A stretch of DNA of 64,000 nucleotides from an uncultured Prevotella sp. (GTDB lineage: Bacteria > Bacteroidota > Bacteroidia > Bacteroidales > Bacteroidaceae). A program made the translations under genes and the position numbers. This document shows, piece after piece, positions 27,115 to 35,905 of the stretch. The stretch spans positions 1 through 64,000 of the forward strand of contig NZ_CAMJOS010000018.1 of NCBI RefSeq assembly GCF_946407605.1, written 5' to 3'. The notes beneath the pieces were generated by a model. That model had not been told where the DNA came from. It worked only from the letters and a program-made list of their open reading frames with translations, and ran no database searches. The first letter of the stretch is position 1; the number at the start of each line of letters is the position of its first letter.

Positions 27115-28821
27115 ATGAAACGACTACTATCAATCATGGTGTTTATGTCGCTGGCGCTCACCTCGTGGGCCCAAGACTTTGATAATCTGCCAGACCCTAT
27201 TGAAGATGTCAATAAGGTGGTGGACAATACCCCCGATTCCATAGCCAAGGCACTGATGTCGCGTCCAAAGCCAGGGTCAACACGCAGGGGAATGAACCCT
27301 GTAATGTTTCTGGTGGGCAATAGCACTATGCGCAATGGTACGCTGGGCAATGGTAACAATGGCCAGTGGGGCTGGGGCTATTATTTTCCAAAATATTTTG
27401 ATGCCAACAAGATCTCTGTAGAGAATCATGCCTTGGGCGGCATGTCTACACGCACTTTCTATACAGACCTGTGGCCAGCCATCCGTGAGGCTTTGAAGGC
27501 AGGCGATTGGGTAGTTGTGTCGATAGGTCATAATGATAATGGTGAGTTCTTCGACCAGAGAAGGGCGCGTGCCGTCATCCCTGGTGTGGACCCTGATACC
27601 TGTTATATCGGCTTCAACCAGCGCACTCAGCAGCAGGATACCGTTTATTCTTATGGCAACTATCTACGCAAGTATATCTCTGAGATCCGTGCTAAGGGGG
27701 CCAACCCCATTCTGATGTCGCTGACCCCTCGCAATGCTTTTGATGACAACGGACTGATTGTGCGTAAGCCGCAGACGCAATGGGCAGCCTATGTGGCAGC
27801 CACAGAGGGTGTACCTTTTATAGATCTGAACGAGATTAGTGGAGCAAAGCTTGACAGCTATAGCCGTTGGAAGGTGGACTATCATTTCCTGGGCGATAAG
27901 ATCCATACATCGAAATTTGGTGCTGAGATGAATGCACAGAGTGCCGCCATAGGCATTTATGAAAGCACGAATCCTCTGCTCACTCCCCTGAAGGCGATGA
28001 TGAAGAATGCAGAGCCGGAGAATTATTTGGCCAGTACGAGTTCGAATCATGCTAATAACACGTCAAGAAAGCCCGTGCTTTACTTTACTGGTGATTCGAC
28101 GGTGAAGAATGCCGATAGTGATGATGACGGTATGTGGGGTTGGGCCTCGCTTGCCTTTACTGTCTTCGACGAGAGCAAGATAACCCTTGTCAATGCAGGA
28201 CGTGCTGGTCGTAGCACTCGAACGTTTATTGGCGAGGGCTTGTGGGATAAGGTTTATAACTCTCTGCAGCCTGGTGATTTTGTCACTATCCAATTTGGTC
28301 ATAACGACATCTCTCCCATTACCGACAAGAAAGCACGTGGTGTGATTCCAGGTGCTAATGACACCCTACATGTCTATCGTATGGATAACGATACCTATGA
28401 GGTGGTATATAGCTTTGGTTGGTACCTAAAGAAGATGATTGACGACGTGCGAGAGAAGGGTGCTACGCCCATCCTTGTTAGTCTGACTCCTCGCAACGAG
28501 TGGCCCCACGGCAAGATTGAACGTCGTGACGACACATACGGCAAGTGGTATCGCGAGGTGGTTGAGGAGACAGGTGTTGAGTTCATTGATATGCACAACA
28601 TCTCTGCCGACTTCCTTGACAAGAAATTCGCAAAGAAACGCCTCTCTGACGATGGAGCTAAGGCTAAGGCTGAAATAGCTGCTATTAAGGAGAAGGCTAG
28701 CATCTATTTCAAGAAGGACCATACCCACGCCTCTAAATTGGGTGCCCAGATGAATGCACAGTCGTTTGCCAAAGGTCTCAAGGCCAATGGCTCAGAGCTG
28801 GCTAAGTACCTTAAAAAATGA
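27115..28821 (+). CDS. Tandem SGNH/GDSL esterase (CE12-like)
   Basis: The 568-aa product has a signal peptide ending SWAQ and two homologous SGNH-hydrolase domains (about 60-285 and 320-560). Each resembles rhamnogalacturonan acetylesterase. Domain 2 has the full set: TGDSTVKN (Ser), FGHND (Asn) and DHTHASKLG (Asp/His). Domain 1 has VGNSTMRN, GHND and GDKIHTSKFG, so the usual Asp of the GDS block is Asn while the serine is kept. The protein probably removes acetyl groups from pectin or another plant polysaccharide in the periplasm or outside. It lies 8 bp before the histidine-kinase gene. Confidence 0.85.
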   Translation: MKRLLSIMVFMSLALTSWAQDFDNLPDPIEDVNKVVDNTPDSIAKALMSRPKPGSTRRGMNPVMFLVGNSTMRNGTLGNGNNGQWGWGYYFPKYFDANKISVENHALGGMSTRTFYTDLWPAIREALKAGDWVVVSIGHNDNGEFFDQRRARAVIPGVDPDTCYIGFNQRTQQQDTVYSYGNYLRKYISEIRAKGANPILMSLTPRNAFDDNGLIVRKPQTQWAAYVAATEGVPFIDLNEISGAKLDSYSRWKVDYHFLGDKIHTSKFGAEMNAQSAAIGIYESTNPLLTPLKAMMKNAEPENYLASTSSNHANNTSRKPVLYFTGDSTVKNADSDDDGMWGWASLAFTVFDESKITLVNAGRAGRSTRTFIGEGLWDKVYNSLQPGDFVTIQFGHNDISPITDKKARGVIPGANDTLHVYRMDNDTYEVVYSFGWYLKKMIDDVREKGATPILVSLTPRNEWPHGKIERRDDTYGKWYREVVEETGVEFIDMHNISADFLDKKFAKKRLSDDGAKAKAEIAAIKEKASIYFKKDHTHASKLGAQMNAQSFAKGLKANGSELAKYLKK

Positions 28822-28829
28822 AATGATTG

Positions 28830-30899
28830 ATGAAGAATAAGATATATCATACGACTCAACCTGCCTGCCGTTTGCGAATGATTGTAGGCTTACTGCTGTT
28901 TGTAGCAGCAGGTATGTCTGCAGCTTCGACTCCAATACTGGTTATCGATTCTCTGAATAAAAAATTACCCCAACTCAAAGGCGAGGAACGCCTGGCAGCA
29001 ATGGAAGCCATTTACAACCAGAGTCTGCTGATAGGCGATTTCGACCTGCAACTTAAGGTTCTGGACGAATGGCAGACTGAGGCCCATCGTCAGGGCAACA
29101 CTGTCGCTGAGGCAGAAGCCCGCGTGGACCGTATTCTCGATTATTTCAACGAGGCCATCTACGACTCCATCTTCCCGCTTTCTCATGATATGATGGAATT
29201 CTCCGAAGAGCATGGTATGGTTCGTCAGAAGATGCAAGCCTGGCATATGCTGGTGGGTGCCTACCACTTCACTGGTCAGTATAATCAGGCACTTCGAGAA
29301 GTGAAGATGATGTATGAGGAGGCCCATCGCTTAGGCTCCGAGTATGGTGAGTCGATGGCTTACTTTAATATGGGTAATGTGTATTACAGCATGAGCCATT
29401 ACGAGGAGTCGGTCGATGCCTTTGAGAAGAGCATCCCCCTGATGCGCAACATAGACCAGTCTGTATTGCTGGAGATTTATCCTTATTATTGTGATGCTTT
29501 GGATGCTTTGCATCAATACGATAAACTTGAATCGGCTACTGTGGATTGGAAGAAGGTGATAGACCACAGGTTGGCACAAGGCGATAATCGCGACCTGGAC
29601 GTTATTTTGGCTAACTATTTTATAGCCTGTGCTCAGGGCAAACTTGGCCTCAATAGATTGGAAGAAGCAGAGGAATTGCTCAATGAGACTGCCATTCATG
29701 TGCCAGAGAAGAATAACTACGAGTGGCTCTATCTGTTGTTCTATCGTGCTAAATTGCGTATGCTTCAAGGTCGCTATGAGGAGGCTCTCGAGCTGAATGC
29801 CGAACGTTTGGCGATGTGTAGCGTGATTAACGACAAACCTACTTTGATTCCTGTTCATAAGCAGCGTGCTGACATTCTGATGCTTGCTGGACGTTATAAG
29901 GAGGCTGCGGAGATGTATGCCCGTACCTTTGAGTTGAGCGATTCGCTGAACAGGGCCAATACTCGCACCCAACTTAATGAGTTGCGTACCATCTTCAAAG
30001 TCGATGAGCTGGAGAATACCAATGCCCGTCGCAAGAGTCAGTTTGTTACTATCATCAGCGTCATCCTGACTGTAGCTCTGCTAATCATTATGCTGCTTAT
30101 CTGGTTGGCGGCCCGCAAGCTGAGACATAAAAACAGAGAATTGGCCCAGCGTAACAAAGAGTTGAAGGTGGCCAGCGAACGTGCTGAGGAGTCGCTGAAG
30201 ATGAAGACCGACTTTATTCATCAGATATCTCACGAGATACGTACACCGCTCAATGTCCTGTCAGGCTTCTCGCAAATTCTGACGGCCGATAGCGAGACAC
30301 TCGATGCCGATACGCGCCATAGCATCAACCACCGTATAGTGGAGAGCACTGATCGCATCACCAATCTGGTGAGTAAGATGCTGGAACTGAGCGAGGCCAG
30401 CAGCGAGACCGTTATAGAACGAGAGGATCAGGTGACACCAGTGCGTATTGCCGACGAGGCAATTATTGCGATTGGCGGTCTTCGTGGACAGAAAAATCTC
30501 TGTTTCGATTATCAGGTGGCACCTGCTGTGCAAGATTTGCAGTTGAAAACCAACCTGAAGCAGGCCTCTCGTACCCTGCAGTTCCTGTTGGGCAATGCCA
30601 AAAAGTTCCTGCATCCTCAGGGTGTGGATACTACTGAGGGTACCGTCCGCCTTCTTGTTGATACTACCGCCGACAAACAATTCATTCAGTTTGTGGTGGA
30701 GGATACGGGTAAGGGTGTGCCGGCAGAAGAGGCAGAGCATATCTTTGAAGAGTTTGTGCAGCTGGATGAATACTACGAGGGTGCAGGCATCGGACTCACC
30801 GTAGCCCGTAGCATTGCCCGCCGCCTGGGTGGCGATGTGGTGCTTGACACCGCTTATACTGATGGTGCACGTTTTGTGTTTACGTTGCCAAATACCTAA
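28830..30899 (+). CDS. TPR sensor histidine kinase
   Basis: The 689-aa product has a signal-like N-terminus, a periplasmic TPR region (about 40-390; e.g. ESMAYFNMGNVYYSMSHYEE), one membrane span (about 403-427), a coiled coil and a kinase core. The core has SHEIRTPLN (phospho-His about residue 467), an N box LLGNAKKF, G1 DTGKGVP and G2 GAGIGLTVA. All key catalytic motifs are present. No response regulator is adjacent. The ATG at 28830 is used rather than the TTG just before it. The downstream dnaG gene is 6 bp away, so they may be cotranscribed. The signal is unknown. Confidence 0.88.
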   Translation: MKNKIYHTTQPACRLRMIVGLLLFVAAGMSAASTPILVIDSLNKKLPQLKGEERLAAMEAIYNQSLLIGDFDLQLKVLDEWQTEAHRQGNTVAEAEARVDRILDYFNEAIYDSIFPLSHDMMEFSEEHGMVRQKMQAWHMLVGAYHFTGQYNQALREVKMMYEEAHRLGSEYGESMAYFNMGNVYYSMSHYEESVDAFEKSIPLMRNIDQSVLLEIYPYYCDALDALHQYDKLESATVDWKKVIDHRLAQGDNRDLDVILANYFIACAQGKLGLNRLEEAEELLNETAIHVPEKNNYEWLYLLFYRAKLRMLQGRYEEALELNAERLAMCSVINDKPTLIPVHKQRADILMLAGRYKEAAEMYARTFELSDSLNRANTRTQLNELRTIFKVDELENTNARRKSQFVTIISVILTVALLIIMLLIWLAARKLRHKNRELAQRNKELKVASERAEESLKMKTDFIHQISHEIRTPLNVLSGFSQILTADSETLDADTRHSINHRIVESTDRITNLVSKMLELSEASSETVIEREDQVTPVRIADEAIIAIGGLRGQKNLCFDYQVAPAVQDLQLKTNLKQASRTLQFLLGNAKKFLHPQGVDTTEGTVRLLVDTTADKQFIQFVVEDTGKGVPAEEAEHIFEEFVQLDEYYEGAGIGLTVARSIARRLGGDVVLDTAYTDGARFVFTLPNT

Positions 30900-30905
30900 T
30901 AGAAG

Positions 30906-32882
30906 ATGATAGACAGAGCGACGGTAGATAGAATTCTGGATGCAGCCCGCATTGTTGATGTGGTGGGTGAGTTTGTGACACTCCGCAAGAGTGGCGTGAA
31001 CTACAAAGGCTTGTGTCCCTTCCACGACGACCGCAACCCGTCGTTCATGGTGTCGCCCTCGAAGAATATCTGCCACTGCTTTGTATGTGGCAAGGGTGGC
31101 TCGCCTGCTGGTTTCCTAATGGAGCACGAGCAATTGACCTATCCTGAGGCCCTGCGCTGGCTGGCTAAGAAATACAATATCGAGATTGTTGAGAAGGAAC
31201 TGACTGACGAGGAGCGTGAAGCCCAGAGCGAGCGTGAGTCGATGTTTATCGTCAACGAGTGGGCCAAGGACTGGTTTCACAATATACTTAAGAACGATCC
31301 TGACGGCATCGCCATTGGCAAGCAGTATTTCCGCAGTCGTAGCATCCGCGATGATATCATTGAGAAGTTCCAACTGGGTTATGCACCTCAAAAGCGTGAT
31401 GCGCTGGCACAGGCGGCTAAGACCAAGGGTTATAAGCCTGAGTTCCTTGTGAAGACGGGCTTGTGTGTTGAGAGGAAAGAGGAAAGTGAAAAGAGGAAAG
31501 AGGTCACTATATACGACCGCTATGCAGGTCGTGCCATCTTCCCTTGGTTCAATATCAGTGGCAAGGTGGTAGCCTTTGGTGGTCGTGTGCTTGATAGCCG
31601 TACCAAGGGCGTAGCACAGAAATATGTCAACTCGCCCGACTCGGAAATCTACCATAAGGAGCGTGAGCTCTATGGCATCTATCAGGCCAAGAAGGCTATA
31701 GTGAAGGAAGACTGCGTGTTTATGGTCGAGGGCTATACCGACGTCATCGCCATGCATCAGGCAGGTATCGAGAATGTGGTGGCCAACAGCGGAACGGCGC
31801 TCTCCACCTATCAGATTCACATGCTCCATCGCTTCACCAACAACATTACTTTATTATATGATGGTGATGAGGCTGGTATCCATGCTGCCATGCGAGGTAC
31901 CGACATGCTGCTGGCTGAGGGCATGAATATCAAAGTGCTGCTGCTGCCCGATGGCGACGACCCCGACTCGTTTGCCCGTAAGCATTCTACTGACGACTTG
32001 AAACGCTATATTGAGGAGAACCAAACGGACTTTATCTCCTTCAAGAGTCGGCTGACGGTTGAGAATGTTAGCGACCCCGTGAAGCGTAGTGAGGCCATCG
32101 GCGGCATAGTGAAGAGCATCTCTGTGATCCCCGACCAAATACTGCGTTCTACCTATATCACCGACTTTGCCCATCGTATCAACATGAAGGAGCAGACCCT
32201 CATTGCCGAGATGAACAAATACATCCGCAGGGGTATTGAGGATAAGGAAAAGGACAACGCCCGAGAACTGGAAAGGGAGCAGGCTCAACAACCGCAACAG
32301 CCACAGCAACAGGAAGCTCCTCTGACGCTGCATACCCCCACCGAGCAGGCTTCTTCTGTGGAGCTGCTGCTGGTTCGCGAGATTGTACGTCACGGTGAGG
32401 AGATTATTTTCCAGGATGTAGAGACGGAAGATGGCGGCAAGGTCTCGTTCAATGTTGCGCAGTATATCAGTTTCGACCTCTCGCAGGACGGACTCACGTT
32501 TGTCTTGCCTATACATAATCAGATACTGTCAGAGGCAGTGGAACATAGCGACGATCCTGATTTCAAGGCCGAGACCTATTTCTGCAGCCATCCCGACATA
32601 CAGGTCAGTCAGCTGGCCACCCGTCTGGCCATCGACCGTCACCAGCTAGGCGGCCGTTTTGCGGCGCAACCCCGTGAGGGTTCTCTGCGCCAGCGTGTGC
32701 TTCATCTGATGATGGACTATCGCTTGGATATCGTTGAGCATCGCTTGAAGGAAATCCAGCGACAACTGCAGCAGGTGGGCAACAATATGGAACGAATGAT
32801 GCAATTATTAAAAGAACATAAGGAAACCAAAGAGATTCGTGATGAGCTGGCTAAGAGGCTGGGGAGCGATCTCGTTGTCTAA
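30906..32882 (+). CDS. dnaG: DNA primase DnaG
   Basis: The 658-aa protein has the CHC2 zinc finger (C37, H40, C58, C61), the catalytic RNA-polymerase core, TOPRIM motifs (MVEGYTDVIAMHQ and YDGDEAG) and a C-terminal helicase-interaction region after a Gln-rich linker (about 458-470). It makes the RNA primers for chromosome replication. Residues about 189-199 (ERKEESEKRKE) are encoded by an in-frame heptad repeat and form a charged insert in the core. The frame is intact on both sides, so the essential gene tolerates it. Confidence 0.95.
   Translation: MIDRATVDRILDAARIVDVVGEFVTLRKSGVNYKGLCPFHDDRNPSFMVSPSKNICHCFVCGKGGSPAGFLMEHEQLTYPEALRWLAKKYNIEIVEKELTDEEREAQSERESMFIVNEWAKDWFHNILKNDPDGIAIGKQYFRSRSIRDDIIEKFQLGYAPQKRDALAQAAKTKGYKPEFLVKTGLCVERKEESEKRKEVTIYDRYAGRAIFPWFNISGKVVAFGGRVLDSRTKGVAQKYVNSPDSEIYHKERELYGIYQAKKAIVKEDCVFMVEGYTDVIAMHQAGIENVVANSGTALSTYQIHMLHRFTNNITLLYDGDEAGIHAAMRGTDMLLAEGMNIKVLLLPDGDDPDSFARKHSTDDLKRYIEENQTDFISFKSRLTVENVSDPVKRSEAIGGIVKSISVIPDQILRSTYITDFAHRINMKEQTLIAEMNKYIRRGIEDKEKDNARELEREQAQQPQQPQQQEAPLTLHTPTEQASSVELLLVREIVRHGEEIIFQDVETEDGGKVSFNVAQYISFDLSQDGLTFVLPIHNQILSEAVEHSDDPDFKAETYFCSHPDIQVSQLATRLAIDRHQLGGRFAAQPREGSLRQRVLHLMMDYRLDIVEHRLKEIQRQLQQVGNNMERMMQLLKEHKETKEIRDELAKRLGSDLVV
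31472..31499 (+). repeat. Heptad-repeat island inside dnaG (4 units)
   Basis: The units are GAGGAAA, GAGGAAA, GTGAAAA and GAGGAAA, followed by GAGG, the start of another unit. The coding strand is purine-rich. Confidence 0.9.
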
Positions 32883-32890
32883 AACGAATT

Positions 32891-33223
32891 ATGTATTACA
32901 TTCAGAAAAGATTAGAGATTTCAGCCAGCCATCATCTTGTGCTGGACTACGAGAGCAAGTGCTCACAGTTGCATGGACACAATTGGGTTATCACTCTCTT
33001 CTGTCGTGCGAAAGAGTTGAATCAGAATGGTATGGTGGTCGACTTCACCGAGATTAAACGAAACATCAAGAGTCGACTGGACCATCAGAACCTGAACGAT
33101 GTGCTGCCCTTTAACCCTACGGCCGAGAATATCGCCCGTTGGTGTGTGGAGCAGATTCCTACCTGCTATAGGGCCGAGGTTCAGGAGAGCGAGGGCAATA
33201 TGGCAGCCTATGAAGAGGATTAA
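32891..33223 (+). CDS. queD: 6-carboxy-tetrahydropterin synthase QueD
   Basis: The 110-aa product is the usual size for this family. The zinc-binding histidines are H15 (SHH) and H28/H30 (LHGHNW), and C24 is the catalytic cysteine. It converts dihydroneopterin triphosphate to 6-carboxy-tetrahydropterin in queuosine synthesis. It overlaps queE by 14 bp, which supports the pathway assignment. Confidence 0.92.
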   Translation: MYYIQKRLEISASHHLVLDYESKCSQLHGHNWVITLFCRAKELNQNGMVVDFTEIKRNIKSRLDHQNLNDVLPFNPTAENIARWCVEQIPTCYRAEVQESEGNMAAYEED

Positions 33224-33827
33224 CAACATCTTTTATTCATTACAGGGTGAGGGACGCAACACGGGTCGTGCTGCTGTCTTCATCCGTTTTGCGGGTTGCA
33301 ACTTGCGGTGCTCGTTTTGCGATACGGAGTTTGAATCCTATCGCGAGATGAGTGACGAGGATATCGTGGCAGAGGTTGAGGCTCTCAGCCCTCGACCTTC
33401 CAATCTGCTGAAGGACGCTTGCTGCCAGGGAGACGCAAGAGCCCTCAGACCTCTTATCGTCCTGACAGGTGGCGAACCTACGCTCCAGGTCGATGAGGCT
33501 TTTGTAGATTTGTTGCATCAGCACGACTACGAAGTGGCGATGGAGAGTAATGGCACTCGTTTCGCTCCTCGTAATCTGGACTGGCTCACGGTATCTCCCA
33601 AGCAATCCCCCATACGTCAGCATTGTAATGAGGTAAAGGTAATCTTTGTCGATGCCGAGCATGTCCCTGATATCGAACTCGAGGCTGACTACTATTATCT
33701 GCAGCCCTGCGATGTGGGCGATGCCGAGCGCAATAAAGCCATCACCCAAGCCTGTGTCGAGTATATCAAACAGCATCCCCAATGGCGGCTCTCGTTACAG
33801 ACCCATAAGCTTATCGATATCGAATAA
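33210..33827 (+). CDS. queE: 7-carboxy-7-deazaguanine synthase QueE
   Basis: The 205-aa radical-SAM enzyme has the cluster motif CNLRCSFC (C-x3-C-x2-C), the opening FYSLQGEG and the SAM-binding LTGGEP. It acts after QueD in 7-deazaguanine and queuosine synthesis. The ATG at 33210 lies inside queD and gives the normal family start (MKRINNIFYSLQGEG); the longer upstream frame is a shadow of queD. A short run of degenerate heptads (CCTCAAA, CCTAAGA, GTTTCAA) follows one base after its TAA stop. Confidence 0.92.
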   Translation: MKRINNIFYSLQGEGRNTGRAAVFIRFAGCNLRCSFCDTEFESYREMSDEDIVAEVEALSPRPSNLLKDACCQGDARALRPLIVLTGGEPTLQVDEAFVDLLHQHDYEVAMESNGTRFAPRNLDWLTVSPKQSPIRQHCNEVKVIFVDAEHVPDIELEADYYYLQPCDVGDAERNKAITQACVEYIKQHPQWRLSLQTHKLIDIE

Positions 33828-33854
33828 TCCTCAAACCTAAGAGTTTCAAAACCA

Positions 33855-35276
33855 ATGACTTGGCAGACCATACTACTCATCATTTACGAGATAATCGTCA
33901 TTTCGACTATTATCCATGTGGTGATGGATAATCGTCAGCCTGCCAAGACGATGGCTTGGGTCATGGTGATTTGGTTCCTGCCTGTGGTAGGCATTATCGC
34001 CTACATGTTCTTTGGCGTTAACACCCGAAGGGAACGGATGGTTAGTCAGCGCTCTATGGACCAGCTGACCAAACGTTCTATGTTTGGTTTTGTGGAACAA
34101 CATGACCTGCAGCTGCCCGAGGACTATAAACCCGTCATCGACCTCTTTGTCAACGAAAGCTTCTCGCTGCCCTTTAATAATAATAAGGTGGAGATTCTTA
34201 CTGATGGCTACGAGTTTTTCCCTGCCTTGCTGAGCGATATTGCCTCTGCCCGCAGTCATATCCATATCGATATCTATATCTTCGAGGATGATGCGCTGGG
34301 AAGACTCGTGTCTGATGCACTGATTGCGAAAGCTCGAGAAGGGGTCGAGGTGCGTGTGCTCTTCGATGATGTGGGCTGTTGGAGCGTGAAGAACCGATTC
34401 TTTGAGCGGATGCGTGTCGAGGGCATCGAGGTGGAACCATTCCTTCCTGTTCGTTTCCCCACCTTTGCACGTAAGGTGAACTATCGCAACCACCGCAAGA
34501 TTATTGTGATTGATGGCAGTGTGGGCTATATTGGTGGCATGAATCTGGCCTTGCGCTATGTGAAGGGCCGTCATAATCGCGGCTGGCGCGATACGATGCT
34601 GCGTGTTGAGGGCTGCGGCGTCTATACCATGCAGCGCGCTTTCCTCATCGACTGGTATTTCGTGGATAGAACGCTGTTGAGTGACAGGAAGTATTATCCG
34701 CCTATTGAATCGATAGACAATGAGCAATGTGTGGTGCAGACGGTGACCTCAGCGCCCTTGGCGGCCTATCCGGAGATTATGCAGGGCTATGTGCGCATCA
34801 TCCTCGCTGCCAAGAAGTACATCTATATCCAGACGCCCTATTTCCTGCCCACCGATGCCGTGTTCTTCGCTCTGAAGACCGCTGCCGCTTCTGGCGTCGA
34901 TGTCAGGGTGATGGTGCCTCGCAAGACCGATGGCTGGTTTGTAGAGTGGGGCAGTCGCAGCTATCTGCGTGAGGCTCAGGAGGCCGGCATCCAGATACTG
35001 CTCTACGAGCCACGGTTCCTGCATGCCAAGATGATGGTGTGCGATGACGGCATCAGCACTTGCGGCTCTACCAACATCGATTTCCGTTCATTCCTTAATA
35101 ATTTCGAGGGAAATCTCTTTGTGTACGACCATGAGGTGGCGCTTCAGATGAAAGAGACCTTCTTACGCGATGCAGAGACTTCTGTGGCTCTTACCAGTAT
35201 GCCTCGTCGCATGCATCCCCGTTTCTTCACCCGTTTGGGTGAGTCGTTGATGCGAGTACTGTCGCCATTACTGTAA
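33855..35276 (+). CDS. cls: Cardiolipin synthase
   Basis: The 473-aa product has two N-terminal membrane segments (about 4-22 and 33-52), then two phospholipase-D-type HKD motifs: NHRKIIVIDG and LHAKMMVCDD, each followed by a conserved GSxN/GGxN-like stretch (GYIGGMN, GSTNIDFRS). It joins two phosphatidylglycerol molecules into cardiolipin at the inner membrane. The gene converges on rsmD, and the 56 bp between their stop codons are wholly made of heptad repeats. Confidence 0.93.
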   Translation: MTWQTILLIIYEIIVISTIIHVVMDNRQPAKTMAWVMVIWFLPVVGIIAYMFFGVNTRRERMVSQRSMDQLTKRSMFGFVEQHDLQLPEDYKPVIDLFVNESFSLPFNNNKVEILTDGYEFFPALLSDIASARSHIHIDIYIFEDDALGRLVSDALIAKAREGVEVRVLFDDVGCWSVKNRFFERMRVEGIEVEPFLPVRFPTFARKVNYRNHRKIIVIDGSVGYIGGMNLALRYVKGRHNRGWRDTMLRVEGCGVYTMQRAFLIDWYFVDRTLLSDRKYYPPIESIDNEQCVVQTVTSAPLAAYPEIMQGYVRIILAAKKYIYIQTPYFLPTDAVFFALKTAAASGVDVRVMVPRKTDGWFVEWGSRSYLREAQEAGIQILLYEPRFLHAKMMVCDDGISTCGSTNIDFRSFLNNFEGNLFVYDHEVALQMKETFLRDAETSVALTSMPRRMHPRFFTRLGESLMRVLSPLL

Positions 35277-35332
35277 ATCTATCCTCTTTTCACTATTTTC
35301 TTTCCTCTTTCCACCTTCCTCTTTCCTCTATT
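35277..35332 (-). repeat. Heptad island filling the cls-rsmD spacer (8 units)
   Basis: The interval between the cls TAA (ending 35276) and the rsmD TGA (35333-35335) is 56 bp, exactly eight 7-bp units of GAAAGAG type on the rsmD coding strand. Nothing else lies in the spacer. Confidence 0.9.
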
Positions 35333-35863
35333 TCACTTAAACAGCGAGAAGTTCACGCTGCCATAGTTTCTGTGTTCCAGGAAGTGCGGATGCTGCTGGA
35401 AGTCATTGTCCTTGCCGTGTTCCAACACGAAGATGCCGTCATCCTTCAACAGTCCTTTTTCGAAGATAAGGTCAGGAATCGTGGGAATTTCCTTTAGCGC
35501 ATAGGGCGGATCGGCAAAGATAAAGTCAAACTGCTGATGACAGCTCTTAAGGAAACGGAACACGTCGGCACGCAGTGGAATGCAGGTCTCCTCGCCCAGT
35601 TTCTTGATGCACTCGCAGATAAAGCGGTGATGATCCCTGTCCATCTCTACGCTGACCACCTGACTGCTGCCTCGCGACAGCAGTTCCAGCGAGATGCTGC
35701 CTGTGCCCGAGAAGAGGTCGAGGGCCGTAGCGTTTTCGAAGTCCACATACTGCACCAGCACGTTGAAGATGTTCTCCTTGGCAAAGTCGGTAGTGGGCCG
35801 CGCCTTAAACGAACGCGGAATGTCGAAGTGCCGTCCCTTGTATTTTCCTGTTATAATCCTCAT
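35333..35863 (-). CDS. rsmD: 16S rRNA (guanine966-N2)-methyltransferase RsmD
   Basis: The 176-aa protein is of family length. It has the opening MRIITGKYKGR, the SAM-binding motif ALDLFSGTGSISLELLSRG and the catalytic DPPY motif (FIFADPPYALKE). It methylates G966 of 16S rRNA. Its start codon directly follows a heptad island, and its stop directly precedes another. Confidence 0.93.
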   Translation of the reverse strand: MRIITGKYKGRHFDIPRSFKARPTTDFAKENIFNVLVQYVDFENATALDLFSGTGSISLELLSRGSSQVVSVEMDRDHHRFICECIKKLGEETCIPLRADVFRFLKSCHQQFDFIFADPPYALKEIPTIPDLIFEKGLLKDDGIFVLEHGKDNDFQQHPHFLEHRNYGSVNFSLFK

Positions 35864-35905
35864 CTACCTTTATCTTCTTCTATCTCCTTTTATCTACCTC
35901 TATCT
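35864..35905 (-). repeat. Heptad island between the DUF3822 gene and rsmD (6 units)
   Basis: Six 7-bp units of AGATAGA/GGTAGAT type run from the 3' end of the DUF3822 gene, whose TAG stop lies inside the first unit, to the base before the rsmD ATG. The coding strand is purine-rich. Confidence 0.8.
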
